Source: Pseudomonas viridiflava
Lineage (GTDB): Bacteria > Pseudomonadota > Gammaproteobacteria > Pseudomonadales > Pseudomonadaceae
Reading direction: 5' to 3'
Assembly (NCBI RefSeq): GCF_900583165.1
Contig: NZ_UTKY01000015.1
Coordinates: 28,967-92,966, forward strand
Length of the DNA: 64,000 nucleotides
Numbering within the stretch: the first letter of the stretch is position 1; every line of letters starts with the position of its first letter. Positions 53,744 to 61,592 of the stretch are shown here, in pieces. Under the pieces are notes generated by a model that saw only the letters and a list, made by a program, of their open reading frames with translations, ran no database searches and was not told the DNA's origin. The position numbers and the translations under genes were made by a program.

Positions 53744-54641
53744 ATTGCTGCACACCGGCCAAGTCATCGTTGACCTGGTCATGGCCCTCGACACCTTGCC
53801 CGCGACCGGCGGCGACGTGCTGGCAAAATCGGCCAATTTCGAAGCCGGCGGTGGTTTCAACGTGATGGCGGCGGCGCGACGCAACGGCCTGCCGGTGGTG
53901 TACCTCGGTCGCCATGGCAACGGCCGTTTCGGCGACATGGCCCGCGCAGCGATGCAGGCTGAAGGCGTGGAGATGGCTCAGGCAGCCAGCACCGATAAAG
54001 ATACCGGCTTGTGCGTGTCGCTGACCGAAGCCACCACCGAGCGCACGTTCATTTCCCATATTGGTGCCGAAGGGGAATTGAGTGCCGAGGACTTGGCCCG
54101 CGTATCGCCCCAGCCGGGCGACTATGTGTACGTGAGCGGCTACAGCCTGTTGCTGGAAGGCAAGGCGCAGGCGTTGCTCGATTGGGTCGTAGCGCTACCG
54201 CGTGACATTAGCGTTGTGTTCGACCCGGGGCCGCTGGTGAAGGCGCCTGACTCGGCGTTGATGGTGGCGCTACTGCCGCGCATCGATATCTGGACCAGCA
54301 ATGGGCCGGAAGCCCTGGCGTTTACCGGTACGAGTTCGCTGGCAGAGGCGTTGAGCGACCTGAGGCGACATCTGCCCGAGCACGCGTTGTTGGTGGTGCG
54401 TGATGGTGCGAACGGGTGTTGGGTGAACACCGAGCATGTGCCGGGCTTCAAGGTGCAAGCGGTGGACAGCAACGGCGCAGGGGATGCCCATGCAGGGGTG
54501 TTTATCGCGGGGTTGGCCAATGGTTTGAAACCCACTCATGCGGCACGGCGGGCCAACGCAGCGGCGGCATTGGCAGTCACGCGCTGGGGCCCTGCAACCT
54601 CGCCCGGCACCGCTGAGGTCGATGCGCTAGTAGCTGACTGA
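53736..54641 (+). CDS. PfkB-family sugar/nucleoside kinase (YegV-like)
   Basis: 301 residues. The first PfkB motif with AGGGFNVMAAARRNG (residues 30-44) and the second with the catalytic Asp in NGAGDAHAGVFIAG (about 246-259). It phosphorylates a sugar or nucleoside with ATP; the DTGLCVSLTEA stretch near 88-98 is the substrate-lid side. Its overlap with the permease and the YegV-like setting suggest phosphorylation of the ribose part of the imported compound. Confidence 0.9.
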   Translation: MSRLLHTGQVIVDLVMALDTLPATGGDVLAKSANFEAGGGFNVMAAARRNGLPVVYLGRHGNGRFGDMARAAMQAEGVEMAQAASTDKDTGLCVSLTEATTERTFISHIGAEGELSAEDLARVSPQPGDYVYVSGYSLLLEGKAQALLDWVVALPRDISVVFDPGPLVKAPDSALMVALLPRIDIWTSNGPEALAFTGTSSLAEALSDLRRHLPEHALLVVRDGANGCWVNTEHVPGFKVQAVDSNGAGDAHAGVFIAGLANGLKPTHAARRANAAAALAVTRWGPATSPGTAEVDALVAD

Positions 54642-54652
54642 ATGGGTAAAAA

Positions 54653-54680
54653 AATGTGGGAGCAGACTTGCTCCCACATT
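54653..54680. terminator. Bidirectional terminator built from a REP remnant
   Basis: AATGTGGGAGCA and TGCTCCCACATT pair around GACT. Seven A on the left serve as a T run for the leftward gene at 54699; the hairpin is a shortened REP. Confidence 0.8.
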
Positions 54681-54698
54681 ATTGGTTTTCAGTGAAGG

Positions 54699-54965
54699 CT
54701 ACTGGCGAGTTTCATTCTCCAGCTTGCGCGCCTCATCAACCCCCGACGCCGTCAGCTTGATCGGCAAGTTCAGCGAATATTCACCATCGTCGCCGGTGGT
54801 CACATGCCCATCCTTGATCAGCCCGCGGTCCTGCAAAAACGCCAGGACGCTGGCCACCACTTTTTCACCTCGGTAGTTATCCAGCACCTCCTTGCCCAAG
54901 CCATGTGGGTGGGCGTGCAGCAGGCGGGTGAGGACTTCTTTTTCAAGGTTTCTATCGACGTTCAT
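54699..54965 (-). CDS. Small protein, unknown function (winged-helix-like)
   Basis: 88 residues. Helical first half (MNVDRNLEKEVLTRLLHAH, then VVASVLAFLQDRGLI) followed by a beta hairpin (HVTTGDDGEYSLNLPIKLTASG) and a helix, an arrangement like a small winged helix. No signal peptide. AGAGGTACGC precedes the ATG. It is conserved-looking but I recognise no named family. It ends at the REP-derived terminator and follows the secreted-protein gene at 55016 in the same direction. Confidence 0.7.
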   Translation of the reverse strand: MNVDRNLEKEVLTRLLHAHPHGLGKEVLDNYRGEKVVASVLAFLQDRGLIKDGHVTTGDDGEYSLNLPIKLTASGVDEARKLENETRQ

Positions 54966-55015
54966 GCGTACCTCTTCACTGGGGAATGATCGGGTGTTGT
55001 CGTGCAGGCGATCGG

Positions 55016-55348
55016 TCAGGGCGCAGGCTGTTTTGGCGCGCCAGGCACGTTCGAGTCGTCGCCTTTGTTGATATTCGGTTGGTTGACAGCCGGGCCCATC
55101 TTGCCGTTACCGACGGCCGCAGGGGCCTGGCGTTGGGTGTCGTTGCCCTTGGTGCGGGGGTCAGCGCTGTTGTCGATGATCGCGCCACCATTGGTGTCGA
55201 GGCCGGTGCCCATGGAGTCTTGGGATTCAGTCGTGGCATTAGGGGCTGGATCGGTCGGCCCAGTCGTCGATGAGGCAGCAAAACCACTCAGCGAAACCGA
55301 AGACAACAGACCAGCTAACGCGAGTGCAGCAAACTTGGAATTCTTCAT
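55016..55348 (-). CDS. Small secreted protein, unknown function
   Basis: 110 residues: basic start, hydrophobic core and SLSGFAAS cleavage site near residue 24 make a Sec signal peptide. The mature 85 residues are a low-complexity, Pro/Asn/Gly/Asp/Thr-rich, cysteine-free chain (for example GGAIIDNSADPRTKGND), so it is probably unstructured in the periplasm. GGAGACACCC precedes the ATG. No family recognised; such proteins are common in Pseudomonas genomes. The 190 bases upstream to the GNAT gene contain no other gene. Confidence 0.7.
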   Translation of the reverse strand: MKNSKFAALALAGLLSSVSLSGFAASSTTGPTDPAPNATTESQDSMGTGLDTNGGAIIDNSADPRTKGNDTQRQAPAAVGNGKMGPAVNQPNINKGDDSNVPGAPKQPAP

Positions 55349-55538
55349 GAGGGTGTCTCCATCTGATTAATGTCCTTACCCTCTCTTGGTCCGCACGGCA
55401 CTGACCTTCGTGCCTCGATAGCGACGAACGGTCGTCCAGCAGCTGTAAAATTATGTGTATCTCTCAAGCTTAATTTGCACTGCAATCAGTCATCAAAGCG
55501 CCTTAGTATGTGTGCTTTGAAATTGCCAAGGCTCGCCC

Positions 55539-56018
55539 ATGACCATCGAGATTCGCCCCGCCGTGCCCAGCGATGCTGCGCAGATCCTGACTTTCATCAC
55601 TGAGCTCGCCGAGTACGAGAAAGCCCGGCACGAAGTGATCGCCAGCGTGGTGGACATCGAACGCAGCCTGTTCAGCGAAGGCGCCACTGCCCACGGCCTG
55701 ATCTGCTTGCGTGATGGCTTGCCGATTGGCTTTGCGGTGTTTTTCTTCAGCTACTCCACGTGGTTGGGCAGTAACTGCCTATACCTCGAGGACCTGTACA
55801 TCAACCCGGAGCAACGTGGCGGCGGTGCGGGCAAAAAACTACTGCGCCACCTGGCCAAGATCGCCTTCGACAACGGCTGCGGGCGTTTCGAATGGAGCGT
55901 GCTGGACTGGAACGAGCCGGCGATTGCCTTCTATAAATCCATCGGTGCCCAGCCTCAGGAGGAGTGGGTGCGCTATCGCATGGAAGGCGATGCGCTGCGG
56001 GATTTTGCCTTGGGCTGA
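55539..56018 (+). CDS. GNAT-family N-acetyltransferase
   Basis: 159 residues. The acetyl-CoA site LYINPEQRGGGAGKKLLRHL (residues 86-105) and the closing DWNEPAIAFYKSIGAQ motif are diagnostic, and the whole matches the diamine N-acetyltransferase-like branch by length. The substrate, probably a polyamine, amine or amino acid, cannot be read from sequence. CAAGG precedes the ATG. It stands alone before a REPIN that ends in seven T and likely terminates it. Confidence 0.88.
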   Translation: MTIEIRPAVPSDAAQILTFITELAEYEKARHEVIASVVDIERSLFSEGATAHGLICLRDGLPIGFAVFFFSYSTWLGSNCLYLEDLYINPEQRGGGAGKKLLRHLAKIAFDNGCGRFEWSVLDWNEPAIAFYKSIGAQPQEEWVRYRMEGDALRDFALG

Positions 56019-56050
56019 AAATACCTTTTAGAAAACACTGACGTTCAAAT

Positions 56051-56138
56051 GTGGGAGGGGGCTTGCTCCCGATAGCGGTGTATCAGTCGACATCTGTACT
56101 GACTGAACAACCGCTATCGGGAGCAAGCCCCCTCCCAC
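56051..56138. repeat. REPIN after the GNAT gene
   Basis: Arms GTGGGAGGGGGCTTGCTCCC and inverse, followed by seven T, so it can also act as a terminator for the GNAT gene. Confidence 0.9.
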
Positions 56139-56182
56139 ATTTTTTTACGCATCTCTCACTATATGGGATATGAATTTATATA

Positions 56183-56212
56183 TTGAGATATTCCAAAAGA
56201 TGGGTTTATAGT
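56183..56212 (+). promoter_or_regulatory. Promoter of the SDR-araFGH operon with an upstream palindrome
   Basis: TTGAGA (56183-56188) and TATAGT (56207-56212) are 18 bases apart. The A/T-rich GGATAT...ATATTCC arms at 56166-56194 overlap the -35 and could be an IclR-type operator. Confidence 0.5.
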
Positions 56213-56256
56213 CCCCTGCATCAGCCCTCACTACCAAAAATAAAACAGGTGAAGCG

Positions 56257-57078
56257 ATGCAGGCACAACCGTTGTCACTCCCCGCCGTGCCCGAGCCCAC
56301 CTATGGCGAGCGGCTCAAAGGCAAAGTGGTGATCATCACCGGCGCCGCCCAAGGCATTGGCGAGGCCATCGTCGCGTGCTTCCAGGCCCAGCAGGCACGG
56401 CTGGTGATTGCGGATATCCAGGGTGACAAAGTCGAGAAAGTCGCCGCCCACTGGCGCGAACGCGGTGCCCAGATCTACGCGCAACCGGTCGATATCACTT
56501 CAAAGGCTCAATGGCAGTCTGTGGTCAACCTAGCCATCGAGCGCTTCGGCCGTGTGGATGTGCTGGTCAATTGCGCCGGGGTCAATGTGTTCCGTGACCC
56601 CCTCGAAATGACCGACGAAGACTGGCGCCGCTGCTTCGCCATCGATCTGGACGGCGCCTGGTTCGGCTGCCGAGCGGTGTTACCGCACATGATCGCGCAG
56701 GGCATCGGCAACATCATCAATATTGCCTCCACCCATTCCAGCCACATTATCCCTGGCTGCTTTCCCTATCCCGTGGCCAAGCACGGACTGCTCGGGCTTA
56801 CCCGTGCCCTCGGCATCGAATACGCGCCCAAGGGCATCCGCGTGAACGCCATCGCGCCCGGCTATATCGAAACCCAGCTCAATGTCGATTACTGGAACGG
56901 CTTCCCCGACCCCCACGCCGAACGCCAGCGCGCCTTCGACCTGCACCCGCCCAAGCGCATCGGCCAACCGGTGGAGGTGGCGATGACTGCGCTGTTCCTG
57001 GCCACCGACGAGGCGCCCTTTATCAATGCCACCTGCCTGATGATCGATGGCGGGCGGTCTGTGATGTACCACGACTAA
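56257..57078 (+). CDS. SDR-family dehydrogenase of the sugar operon
   Basis: 273 residues. NAD(P) motif TGAAQGIG (residues 30-37), NCAG near 105, and YPVAK with the catalytic Tyr and Lys near 172-176. A family of sugar 1-dehydrogenases and related enzymes. As first gene of an AraFGH-type transporter operon it may oxidise L-arabinose (or D-galactose/fucose) to the lactone, the first step of the oxidative pathway in pseudomonads; lactonase and dehydratase genes are not in the window. araF starts 35 bases downstream. Confidence 0.85.
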   Translation: MQAQPLSLPAVPEPTYGERLKGKVVIITGAAQGIGEAIVACFQAQQARLVIADIQGDKVEKVAAHWRERGAQIYAQPVDITSKAQWQSVVNLAIERFGRVDVLVNCAGVNVFRDPLEMTDEDWRRCFAIDLDGAWFGCRAVLPHMIAQGIGNIINIASTHSSHIIPGCFPYPVAKHGLLGLTRALGIEYAPKGIRVNAIAPGYIETQLNVDYWNGFPDPHAERQRAFDLHPPKRIGQPVEVAMTALFLATDEAPFINATCLMIDGGRSVMYHD

Positions 57079-57113
57079 AACCTGCAGCTCTCAATAACAA
57101 CAAGAGGTAGCTC

Positions 57114-58094
57114 ATGTTCAAGAAGACTCTAGGCGCAGTGGCGCTCGCGATGGCATTCAGCGGTGTGGCGCTGGCCGAAGAAGTGAAGATCGGTTTCCTG
57201 GTCAAGCAGGCCGAAGAGCCCTGGTTCCAGACCGAATGGGCCTTCGCCGAAAAAGCCGGTAAAGAGCACGGCTTCACTGTGATCAAGATCGCCGTACCCG
57301 ACGGCGAGAAGACGCTTTCTGCCATCGACAGCCTCGCGGCCAACGGCGCCAAGGGCTTCGTGATCTGCCCGCCCGATGTGTCCCTCGGCCCGGCCATCGT
57401 CGCCAAGGCCAAGGTCAATGGGTTGAAAGTCATGGCCGTGGATGATCGCTTCGTCGACGCCAAGGGCAACTTTATGGAAGACGTGCCGTACCTGGGCATG
57501 GCCGCTTTCGAAGTGGGCCAGAAACAAGGCGCCGCCATGGCCGCCGAAGCGAAAAAACGCGGCTGGGACTGGAAAGACACCTACGCCGTGATCAACACCT
57601 ACAACGAACTCGACACGGGCAAGAAACGCACCGACGGTTCGATCAAATCCCTTGAAGAAGCCGGCATCCCCAAAGACCACATCCTCACCGCCGCCCTCAA
57701 GACCCTCGACGTTCCCGGCAGCATGGACGCCACCAACTCGGCACTCGTGAAGCTGCCCAGCGGCGCGAAAAACCTGATCATCGGCGGCATGAACGACAAC
57801 ACCGTGTTGGGCGGCGTGCGCGCCACCGAAAGCGCCGGCTTCAAAGCGGCCAATGTGATCGGCATCGGCATCAATGGCACCGACGCCATCGGTGAATTGA
57901 AGAAAGCCGACAGTGGTTTCTTCGGCTCCATGCTGCCTAGCCCGCATATCGAGGGCTACAACACGGCGCTGGCAATGTACGAGTGGGTCACCACCGGTAA
58001 AGAGCCTGCGAAATACACCGCGATGGACGAAGTGACCCTGATCACCCGCGCCAACTTCCAGGAAGAGCTGACCAAGATCGGGCTGTGGAAATGA
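57114..58094 (+). CDS. araF: L-arabinose-type periplasmic binding protein
   Basis: 326 residues with AGAGG before the ATG. A Sec signal peptide ends VALAEE near residue 21, and the mature sequence is close to E. coli AraF: GFLVKQAEEPWFQTEW, FVICPPDVSLGPAIVAKAK, and GIGINGTDAIGELKKADSGFFGS. The binding residues of AraF (Lys, Glu near WF, Arg in GGVRATE, Asn in the last loops) fall in these segments. High-affinity capture of L-arabinose, with some galactose, is expected. araG overlaps its stop. Confidence 0.9.
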   Translation: MFKKTLGAVALAMAFSGVALAEEVKIGFLVKQAEEPWFQTEWAFAEKAGKEHGFTVIKIAVPDGEKTLSAIDSLAANGAKGFVICPPDVSLGPAIVAKAKVNGLKVMAVDDRFVDAKGNFMEDVPYLGMAAFEVGQKQGAAMAAEAKKRGWDWKDTYAVINTYNELDTGKKRTDGSIKSLEEAGIPKDHILTAALKTLDVPGSMDATNSALVKLPSGAKNLIIGGMNDNTVLGGVRATESAGFKAANVIGIGINGTDAIGELKKADSGFFGSMLPSPHIEGYNTALAMYEWVTTGKEPAKYTAMDEVTLITRANFQEELTKIGLWK

Positions 58095-59590
58095 CCGGCG
58101 CGGCCCTGCGCTTCAACGGCATCGGCAAGGAGTTTCCCGGGGTCAAGGCCCTGGCGCAGATCAGCTTTGAAGCGCGGCCGCATCAGGTACACGCGTTGAT
58201 GGGCGAGAACGGCGCGGGCAAGTCGACGCTGCTTAAAATCCTCGGCGGCGCCTACATTCCCAGCACTGGCACGTTGCAGATCGGCGAGCAGACCATGGCC
58301 TTCAAAAACGCCGCGGATAGCATTGCCAGCGGCGTGGCGGTGATTCACCAGGAGTTGCACCTGGTGCCCGAAATGACCGTGGCCGAGAACCTGTTTCTCG
58401 GGCACCTGCCCACCCGTTTCGGCGTGGTGAATCGCCGTCAGTTGCGCCAGCAGGCGCTGGCGTGTCTCAAGGGGCTGGCCGATGAAATCGATCCGGAGGA
58501 GAAGCTCGGGCGCTTGTCGCTGGGCCAACGCCAATTGGTGGAAATCGCCAAGGCGCTCTCCCGTGGCGCCCATGTGATTGCCTTCGATGAACCCACCAGC
58601 AGCCTGTCGGCGCGGGAGATCGACCGCTTGATGGCGATCATCACGCGCCTGCGGGACGAGGGCAAAGTGGTGCTCTACGTGTCGCACCGCATGGAAGAAG
58701 TGTTCCGCATCTGCAATGCGGTCACTGTGTTCAAGGATGGCCGTTACGTGCGCACCTTTGATGACATGAGCGCTTTGACCCATGACCAGTTGGTGACCTG
58801 TATGGTCGGCCGCGATATCCAGGACATCTACGACTACCGCCCGCGTGAGCAGGGTGAGGTGGCCTTGAAGGTCGACGGATTGCTCGGCGCAGGGTTGCGC
58901 GAGCCGGTCAACTTCCAAGTGCACAAAGGCGAAATTCTTGGCCTGTTCGGGCTGGTGGGGGCAGGGCGCACCGAGTTGTTTCGGCTGTTAAGCGGGTTGG
59001 CCCGCAGCACTGCCGGCAGCCTTGAACTCTGTGGCAAAAACCTGCCACTGCGTTCACCCCGCGACGCTATCGCCGCCGGCGTTCTGCTGTGCCCGGAAGA
59101 CCGTAAGAAGGAAGGCATCATCCCGCTGTCCAGCGTGGCTGAGAACATCAACATCAGTGCGCGTGGCGCCCATTCCTCATTTGGCTGGTTGCTGCGCGAT
59201 GGCTGGGAAAAGGCCAATGCCGACCAACAGATCAAGGCGATGAAGGTAAAGACGCCCAACGCCGAGCAGAAAATCATGTACCTGTCCGGTGGCAACCAGC
59301 AAAAGGCAATCCTGGGCCGCTGGCTGTCGATGCCGATGAAAGTGCTGCTGCTGGACGAGCCCACGCGGGGCATCGATATCGGCGCCAAATCGGAGATCTA
59401 CCAGATCATCCATAACCTGGCCGCCAGCGGCATTGCGGTGATTGTGGTGTCCAGCGACTTGATGGAAGTGATGGGTATCAGCGACCGCATTCTGGTGATG
59501 AGTGAAGGCGCCCTGACCGGCGAACTCAGCCGTGACCAAGCGGATGAAGCGCGACTGTTGCAACTGGCTCTCCCGCGTTCGCGGGCCTGA
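58091..59590 (+). CDS. araG: Sugar ABC transporter ATP-binding protein AraG
   Basis: 499 residues from an ATG at 58091 that overlaps the araF stop; a GTG two codons earlier is the alternative. Two fused ABC domains: domain 1 has GENGAGKST and LSLGQRQLVEIAKAL with VIAFDEPTSSL; domain 2 has GLVGAGRTELFRLLSG, LSGGNQQKAILGRWL and VLLLDEPTRGIDIGA. As in other CUT2 transporters the second Walker A is degenerate. It drives AraFH uptake. Confidence 0.95.
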   Translation: MTGAALRFNGIGKEFPGVKALAQISFEARPHQVHALMGENGAGKSTLLKILGGAYIPSTGTLQIGEQTMAFKNAADSIASGVAVIHQELHLVPEMTVAENLFLGHLPTRFGVVNRRQLRQQALACLKGLADEIDPEEKLGRLSLGQRQLVEIAKALSRGAHVIAFDEPTSSLSAREIDRLMAIITRLRDEGKVVLYVSHRMEEVFRICNAVTVFKDGRYVRTFDDMSALTHDQLVTCMVGRDIQDIYDYRPREQGEVALKVDGLLGAGLREPVNFQVHKGEILGLFGLVGAGRTELFRLLSGLARSTAGSLELCGKNLPLRSPRDAIAAGVLLCPEDRKKEGIIPLSSVAENINISARGAHSSFGWLLRDGWEKANADQQIKAMKVKTPNAEQKIMYLSGGNQQKAILGRWLSMPMKVLLLDEPTRGIDIGAKSEIYQIIHNLAASGIAVIVVSSDLMEVMGISDRILVMSEGALTGELSRDQADEARLLQLALPRSRA

Positions 59591-59606
59591 ATTCGAGGGT
59601 ATAGGT

Positions 59607-60572
59607 ATGTCACAGGTAAAAACGGCAAAGGGCTTCTGGCCGGGTTTCAACCAGCGCAAGTTCCTCGATGACTGGGTGATGCTGCTCGCGGCATTGGGCA
59701 TCTTTGTGCTCAGCGCGCTGTTTATCGACAACTTCCTTTCGCCGCTGAACATGCGCGGCTTGGGCCTGGCGATTTCCACGGTGGGCATCGCTGCCTGCAC
59801 CATGTTGTTCTGCCTGGCGTCGGGGCATTTTGACCTGTCGGTGGGCTCGGTGATCGCCTGTGCCGGTGTCGTGGCGGGCATTGTGATTCGCGATACCGAC
59901 AGCGTCGTGCTCGGTGTGTCGGCAGCCTTGGCCATGGGCCTGGTGGTAGGGCTGATCAACGGCATTGTTATTGCCAAGCTGCGCATCAATGCCTTGATCG
60001 CGACCCTGGCGACCATGCAGATCGTACGCGGCCTGGCCTACATCTTCTCCAACGGCAAGGCAGTTGGGGTGATGGACGAAGGCTTCTTCGTGTTCGGCAA
60101 CGGCCAACTGCTGGGCGTGCCGGTGCCGATCATCATCACCGTGCTGTGCTTTGTGTTTTTTGGCTGGTTGTTGAACTACACCACCTACGGGCGCAACACC
60201 ATGGCCATCGGCGGTAACCAGGAAGCGGCGTTGTTGGCGGGGGTAAATGTTGATCGCACCAAGATCATCATCTTTGCCGTGCACGGTTTGATCGGCGCAT
60301 TGGCCGGGGTGATCCTCGCGTCGCGCATGACCTCGGGTCAACCGATGATCGGGCAGGGGTTTGAGTTGACGGTGATCTCGGCCTGCGTGTTGGGCGGGGT
60401 GTCGTTGAGTGGGGGCATCGGCATGATTCGGCATGTGATTGCCGGGGTGTTGATTTTGGCGATCATTGAGAATGCGATGAACCTGAAGAACATCGATACC
60501 TTCTACCAGTACGTGATCCGAGGCTCCATCCTGTTGTTGGCGGTGATCATCGACCGCATGAAACAACGCTGA
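59607..60572 (+). CDS. araH: Sugar ABC transporter permease AraH
   Basis: 321 residues from the ATG at 59607 with GAGGGTATAGG upstream; ten hydrophobic segments of the BPD_transp_2 fold. The conserved loop GRNTMAIGGNQEAALLAGVNV (read in two parts) and GQGFELTVISACVLGGVSLSGG interact with the ATPase. Completes the AraFGH importer. The variant REPIN at 60597 lies 24 bases after the stop. Confidence 0.95.
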   Translation: MSQVKTAKGFWPGFNQRKFLDDWVMLLAALGIFVLSALFIDNFLSPLNMRGLGLAISTVGIAACTMLFCLASGHFDLSVGSVIACAGVVAGIVIRDTDSVVLGVSAALAMGLVVGLINGIVIAKLRINALIATLATMQIVRGLAYIFSNGKAVGVMDEGFFVFGNGQLLGVPVPIIITVLCFVFFGWLLNYTTYGRNTMAIGGNQEAALLAGVNVDRTKIIIFAVHGLIGALAGVILASRMTSGQPMIGQGFELTVISACVLGGVSLSGGIGMIRHVIAGVLILAIIENAMNLKNIDTFYQYVIRGSILLLAVIIDRMKQR

Positions 60573-60596
60573 TCTCAAACCCTGTGAAGTTCAAAT

Positions 60597-60713
60597 GTGG
60601 GAGGGGCGGTGCGACGATTCGACTTGCCCCCGATAGCAGTGGGTCAGCTACTAATAGGCTGGCTGACACACCGCCATCGGGAGCAAGTCGAATCGTCGCA
60701 CCGCCCCTCCCAC
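60597..60713. repeat. Enlarged REPIN with a matching 16-bp insert in both arms
   Basis: Between GTGGGAGGGG and CTTGCCCCC the left arm carries CGGTGCGACGATTCGA in place of one G, and the right arm carries the exact complement at the mirror position. The whole is a 117-bp inverted repeat, longer than the other copies by about 30 bases. Confidence 0.9.
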
Positions 60714-60788
60714 ATTTGGATCTCCACTGTATTGAGGTCCGTCATTTGCCATAATGGCGCCGTTTTCGTACTTCCCAATAGGCCCGAT

Positions 60789-61592
60789 ATGCAGGAAAAC
60801 GCCCAATCCCCCGCCAAAGACACCGCCCCCACCGGCACCCAAACCCTGCTCCGTGGCCTGGGCGTGGTGCAAGCGGTGGCGGCCGGCGCGCGGGATCTCA
60901 AAGAGATCGCCAAGCGCATCGGCACCACCCGCAGCACCACCCACCGCCTGGCCAGTTGCCTGGTGGATGAGCGCTACCTGCGTGTAGTGCCGCAAGTCGG
61001 TTACCTGCTGGGGCCGAAGTTGATCGAGCTGGGTTTCCAGGCGCGTGAAGAATTGCCGTTGGTTACGCTGGCGGTGCCGTATCTGGATGAACTGTCGGCG
61101 TTGACCGGCGACACCATCCACCTGGCCATTCGCGAATACGACGACGTGCTGTACCTGCACAAGAACCCTGGCCGCAACGGCCCCGAAATGCGCTCGCGGG
61201 TCGGCCATCGCATGCCGCTGGCGCGCACGGGCATTGGCAAGGCGTTGCTGTTGGACGAGACGGTAGAAGAGTGGCAGCGCCTGTACGACGTCAGCCAGCC
61301 AGCCGTAGGCAAAAGCCAGCAGTGGCCGCAGCACCCGGAACAGTCCTGGGCGCAGTTCGAGCAGCGCATGCACGAATACGTGGTGGGAGGCTTTGCGTTC
61401 GATCTGGAAGACAACGAACCGTCGATCCGCTGTGTGGCGGCACCGGTGCGCGATGCCAGCCGGCGAATCGTCGCCGGCATCAGCATCGCCAGTACCGTGC
61501 CCTACATGCCGCTGGAGAAAATGGCCGAGCTGATCCCTGTGATCAAACAGGTCGCAGCGCGGCTGTCAGCGGAGTTGGGCGCGAAAGCCTGA
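60789..61592 (+). CDS. IclR-family regulator of the sugar operon
   Basis: 267 residues. Winged helix at about 20-80 (LKEIAKRIGTTRSTTHRLASCLV) and an IclR effector domain to the end (VGHRMPLARTGIGKALL, GGFAFDLEDNEPSIRCVAAPV). Its place directly after araH and its lone, same-strand setting mark it as the likely regulator of the SDR-araFGH operon. Candidate operator arms lie at 56166-56194. It may have its own promoter just after the REPIN. Confidence 0.9.
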   Translation: MQENAQSPAKDTAPTGTQTLLRGLGVVQAVAAGARDLKEIAKRIGTTRSTTHRLASCLVDERYLRVVPQVGYLLGPKLIELGFQAREELPLVTLAVPYLDELSALTGDTIHLAIREYDDVLYLHKNPGRNGPEMRSRVGHRMPLARTGIGKALLLDETVEEWQRLYDVSQPAVGKSQQWPQHPEQSWAQFEQRMHEYVVGGFAFDLEDNEPSIRCVAAPVRDASRRIVAGISIASTVPYMPLEKMAELIPVIKQVAARLSAELGAKA

